Shown here: piece after piece, positions 5,649-6,480 of the stretch
Position numbering within the stretch: position 1 is the first letter of the stretch
Layout: every line of letters starts with the position of its first letter
Assembly: GCA_030834045.1 (NCBI GenBank)
Contig: JAURFZ010000079.1
Coordinates: 1 to 6,480 of the forward strand
Origin: Burkholderiales bacterium
Lineage (GTDB): Bacteria; Pseudomonadota; Gammaproteobacteria; Burkholderiales; Burkholderiaceae_A
Direction of reading: 5' to 3'
DNA length: 6,480 bases
Made by a program: the position numbers and the translations under genes
The notes under the pieces: generated by a model
The model's database searches: none
The model's input: the letters and a program-made list of their open reading frames with translations, nothing else
Told to the model about the DNA's origin: nothing

Positions 5649-5655
5649 GACTCTT
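5617..5655 (-). other. Predicted mRNA hairpin between small ORF and rpe
   Basis: In the leftward transcript AAGAGTCTTA (5655-5646), which begins inside the stop codon of the small ORF, can pair with TAGGGCTCTT (5626-5617) over 10 bp including two G-U pairs, with a 19-nt loop. There is no U-run after it, so it is not a plain terminator. GGCT at 5620-5623 could alternatively pair with AGCC at 5611-5614. Hand-folded only. Confidence 0.35.
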
Positions 5656-5737
5656 ACTTCTTTCCGCGCATGGTCCAATAGACAATTGCCAACACCACGG
5701 TTAGGGCAATGCCCGCCTCCAAATAAATGAGCCACAT
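5654..5737 (-). CDS. Putative 27-residue single-pass membrane protein
   Basis: Short ORF read leftward, ATG at 5737 and TAA ending at 5654, in the same direction as rpe, 70 bp upstream of it. The product is almost all one hydrophobic helix (about residues 2-23: Trp2, then Leu/Ile/Ala/Val-rich, with Glu7 near the N-terminal end and Tyr20-Trp21 at the other interface) followed by a basic tail, Arg24-Gly-Lys-Lys27. This is the shape of a small inner-membrane protein with a cytoplasmic C-terminus by the positive-inside rule. A purine-rich AAAGGGAAG lies upstream but about 12 nt from the ATG, farther than ideal. I do not recognise the family; it does not look like CydX or CcoS. Its first 11 bases overlap the annotated 5' end of divergent mltA. 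Alternatives are a leader peptide for the operon or a chance ORF. Confidence 0.5.
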   Translation of the reverse strand: MWLIYLEAGIALTVVLAIVYWTMRGKK

Positions 5738-6467
5738 CGTCTTACGTTCTTCCCTTTACCGGTCCCTTGAGGGGTTCCACCGCATTGCTTGTTCCAGACC
5801 TGTCCTTCTTGGGCTGGGGATATTGGTCTTCACATCAGGCTGTAGCTTAACCCCTGTTGAGCAGGCAGCAGCCCCCATCGTGGGGGGTGAGGGTAGGGCT
5901 ACTGCGGGATCCATGGCTCGGCCTAGTCAGGCCGAATCCAAGGTGCCCAATGAATCGGTCAGCCAAGCCCCTGCCACCTCGGAGCCGAATCAAGCGGCCA
6001 CCGACAAGCCGGGTCTTGGGCCACGAATGGACGAGGGGCGGGCCATTGGCGGCGTAGCCGAGCCCGCACGGCCGGTGATTGATCCCAACCGACAGGCCTC
6101 GCTTGGCCGTTCAATTGGGCAGTTTCAGACCTTGCGCTTTGAGCAATTGCAAGGCTGGCAAGACGACCCGCTTGATGCTGCCCTGCTTGCATGGCGCAGA
6201 AACTGCGAGGCCATGGTCTTGAAGGGCCAGCCTTTCATAAGGCTCTGCGAGGAGTCCCAGGGCATTGATGCGCAAGACTCGAACGCGGTGCGCGGTTTTT
6301 TTGAAAGGCATTTCGAGCCAAGGCGTTTAGTCACTGCGGGGCCTTCGGGGCGCAATCAGAACACCATTACCGGCTATTACGAGCCGGTGCTTAAGGGCAG
6401 CCGCACGGCCACTGACCTTTATCGTGTTCCTTTGTATAAAACCCCCACCGATCTGGTCACGGTGTAG
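5727..6467 (+). CDS. mltA: MltA-like membrane-bound lytic murein transglycosylase, N-terminal part; frame stops early
   Basis: MltA lipoproteins are anchored in the outer membrane and cleave peptidoglycan glycan strands to 1,6-anhydromuropeptides. Here residues 25-39 form a hydrophobic signal stretch ending in FTSGC, with Cys39 as the likely lipidation site (Thr at -3 is atypical for a lipobox). Residues 40-130 are an Ala/Pro/Ser-rich linker. The MltA domain begins near FEQLQGWQDD (138-147), continues through Cys160, Cys174 and the FFERHFEPR segment (191-199), and has the family signature ITGYYEPVLKGSR (214-226) and PLYKTPTDL (235-243). A TAG after LVTV stops the frame at 246 residues, far short of the usual 350-400, before the domain's C-terminal half with the catalytic Asp. 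Only 13 bases follow, so frameshift, nonsense mutation or sequencing error cannot be told apart. The start is also uncertain: the ATG at 5727 has no Shine-Dalgarno. Confidence 0.85.
   Translation: MSHIVLRSSLYRSLEGFHRIACSRPVLLGLGILVFTSGCSLTPVEQAAAPIVGGEGRATAGSMARPSQAESKVPNESVSQAPATSEPNQAATDKPGLGPRMDEGRAIGGVAEPARPVIDPNRQASLGRSIGQFQTLRFEQLQGWQDDPLDAALLAWRRNCEAMVLKGQPFIRLCEESQGIDAQDSNAVRGFFERHFEPRRLVTAGPSGRNQNTITGYYEPVLKGSRTATDLYRVPLYKTPTDLVTV
5769..5774 (+). promoter_or_regulatory. Shine-Dalgarno-like GAGGGG inside the mltA 5' region
   Basis: GAGGGG lies 9 nt before an in-frame ATT codon at 5784 (residue 20 of the long frame). Starting there would give a compact signal peptide with the lipid Cys at residue 20 and would remove the overlap with the divergent small ORF. 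ATT starts are rare, so this is only an alternative. Confidence 0.25.
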
Positions 6468-6480
6468 CTTGAGCGGCAGT

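Noticed and set aside
5631..5680. Short inverted repeat TAAGA-C-TCTTA (5646-5656) as a terminator
   Set aside because: A 5-bp stem with a one-base spacer cannot form a hairpin, and no U-run follows on either strand.
1..6480. CRISPR array, insertion sequence, tRNA gene or phage attachment site
   Set aside because: No regularly spaced repeats, transposase frames, tRNA cloverleaf with CCA-type end or att-like duplication could be found on either strand.

Overview
The window comes from a moderately GC-rich betaproteobacterium, most likely of the order Burkholderiales. Two things suggest this: the 16S rRNA 5' segment, which has the Burkholderiales-type V1/V2 region on the minus strand, and the coupling of rpe to trpE, trpG, trpD and trpC next to an mltA homologue, a familiar Burkholderiales neighbourhood. 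The genus cannot be fixed from what is visible.

Layout, left to right. Positions 1-244 are the 5' end of a 16S rRNA gene read leftward. Positions 245 to about 525 are its transcribed leader, with a clear boxA, a boxC-like element and two UUCG-capped hairpins. A sigma70-type rRNA promoter lies at 531-559, followed by about 80 bp of spacer before the end of trpC. Positions 640-5583 are one tight leftward operon, rpe-trpE-trpG-trpD-trpC. Three of its four junctions are exact 4-bp ATGA overlaps. The trpG-trpD junction is a 75-bp gap with its own strong Shine-Dalgarno sequence. Upstream of rpe is an unlisted 27-residue single-pass membrane ORF (5654-5737, minus), then a divergent mltA-like lipoprotein gene (5727 onward, plus) whose frame meets a TAG 13 bases before the window ends.

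The trp genes cover the first steps from chorismate to indole-3-glycerol phosphate: TrpE and TrpG make anthranilate, TrpD adds phosphoribosyl, TrpC closes the indole ring. TrpF, TrpB and TrpA are not here. Rpe supplies pentose phosphates and so sits upstream of PRPP, the TrpD co-substrate. Transcription of this operon points straight into the rrn promoter with no clear intrinsic terminator between.

Most of the window is ordinary housekeeping DNA and I see no new multi-gene system. The points worth a second look are the small membrane ORF and the structured spacer behind it, the uncertain start and early stop of mltA, the N-terminal extension of TrpG, the trp-to-rrn junction, and short repeats in the rrn promoter and leader and in the operon spacers.
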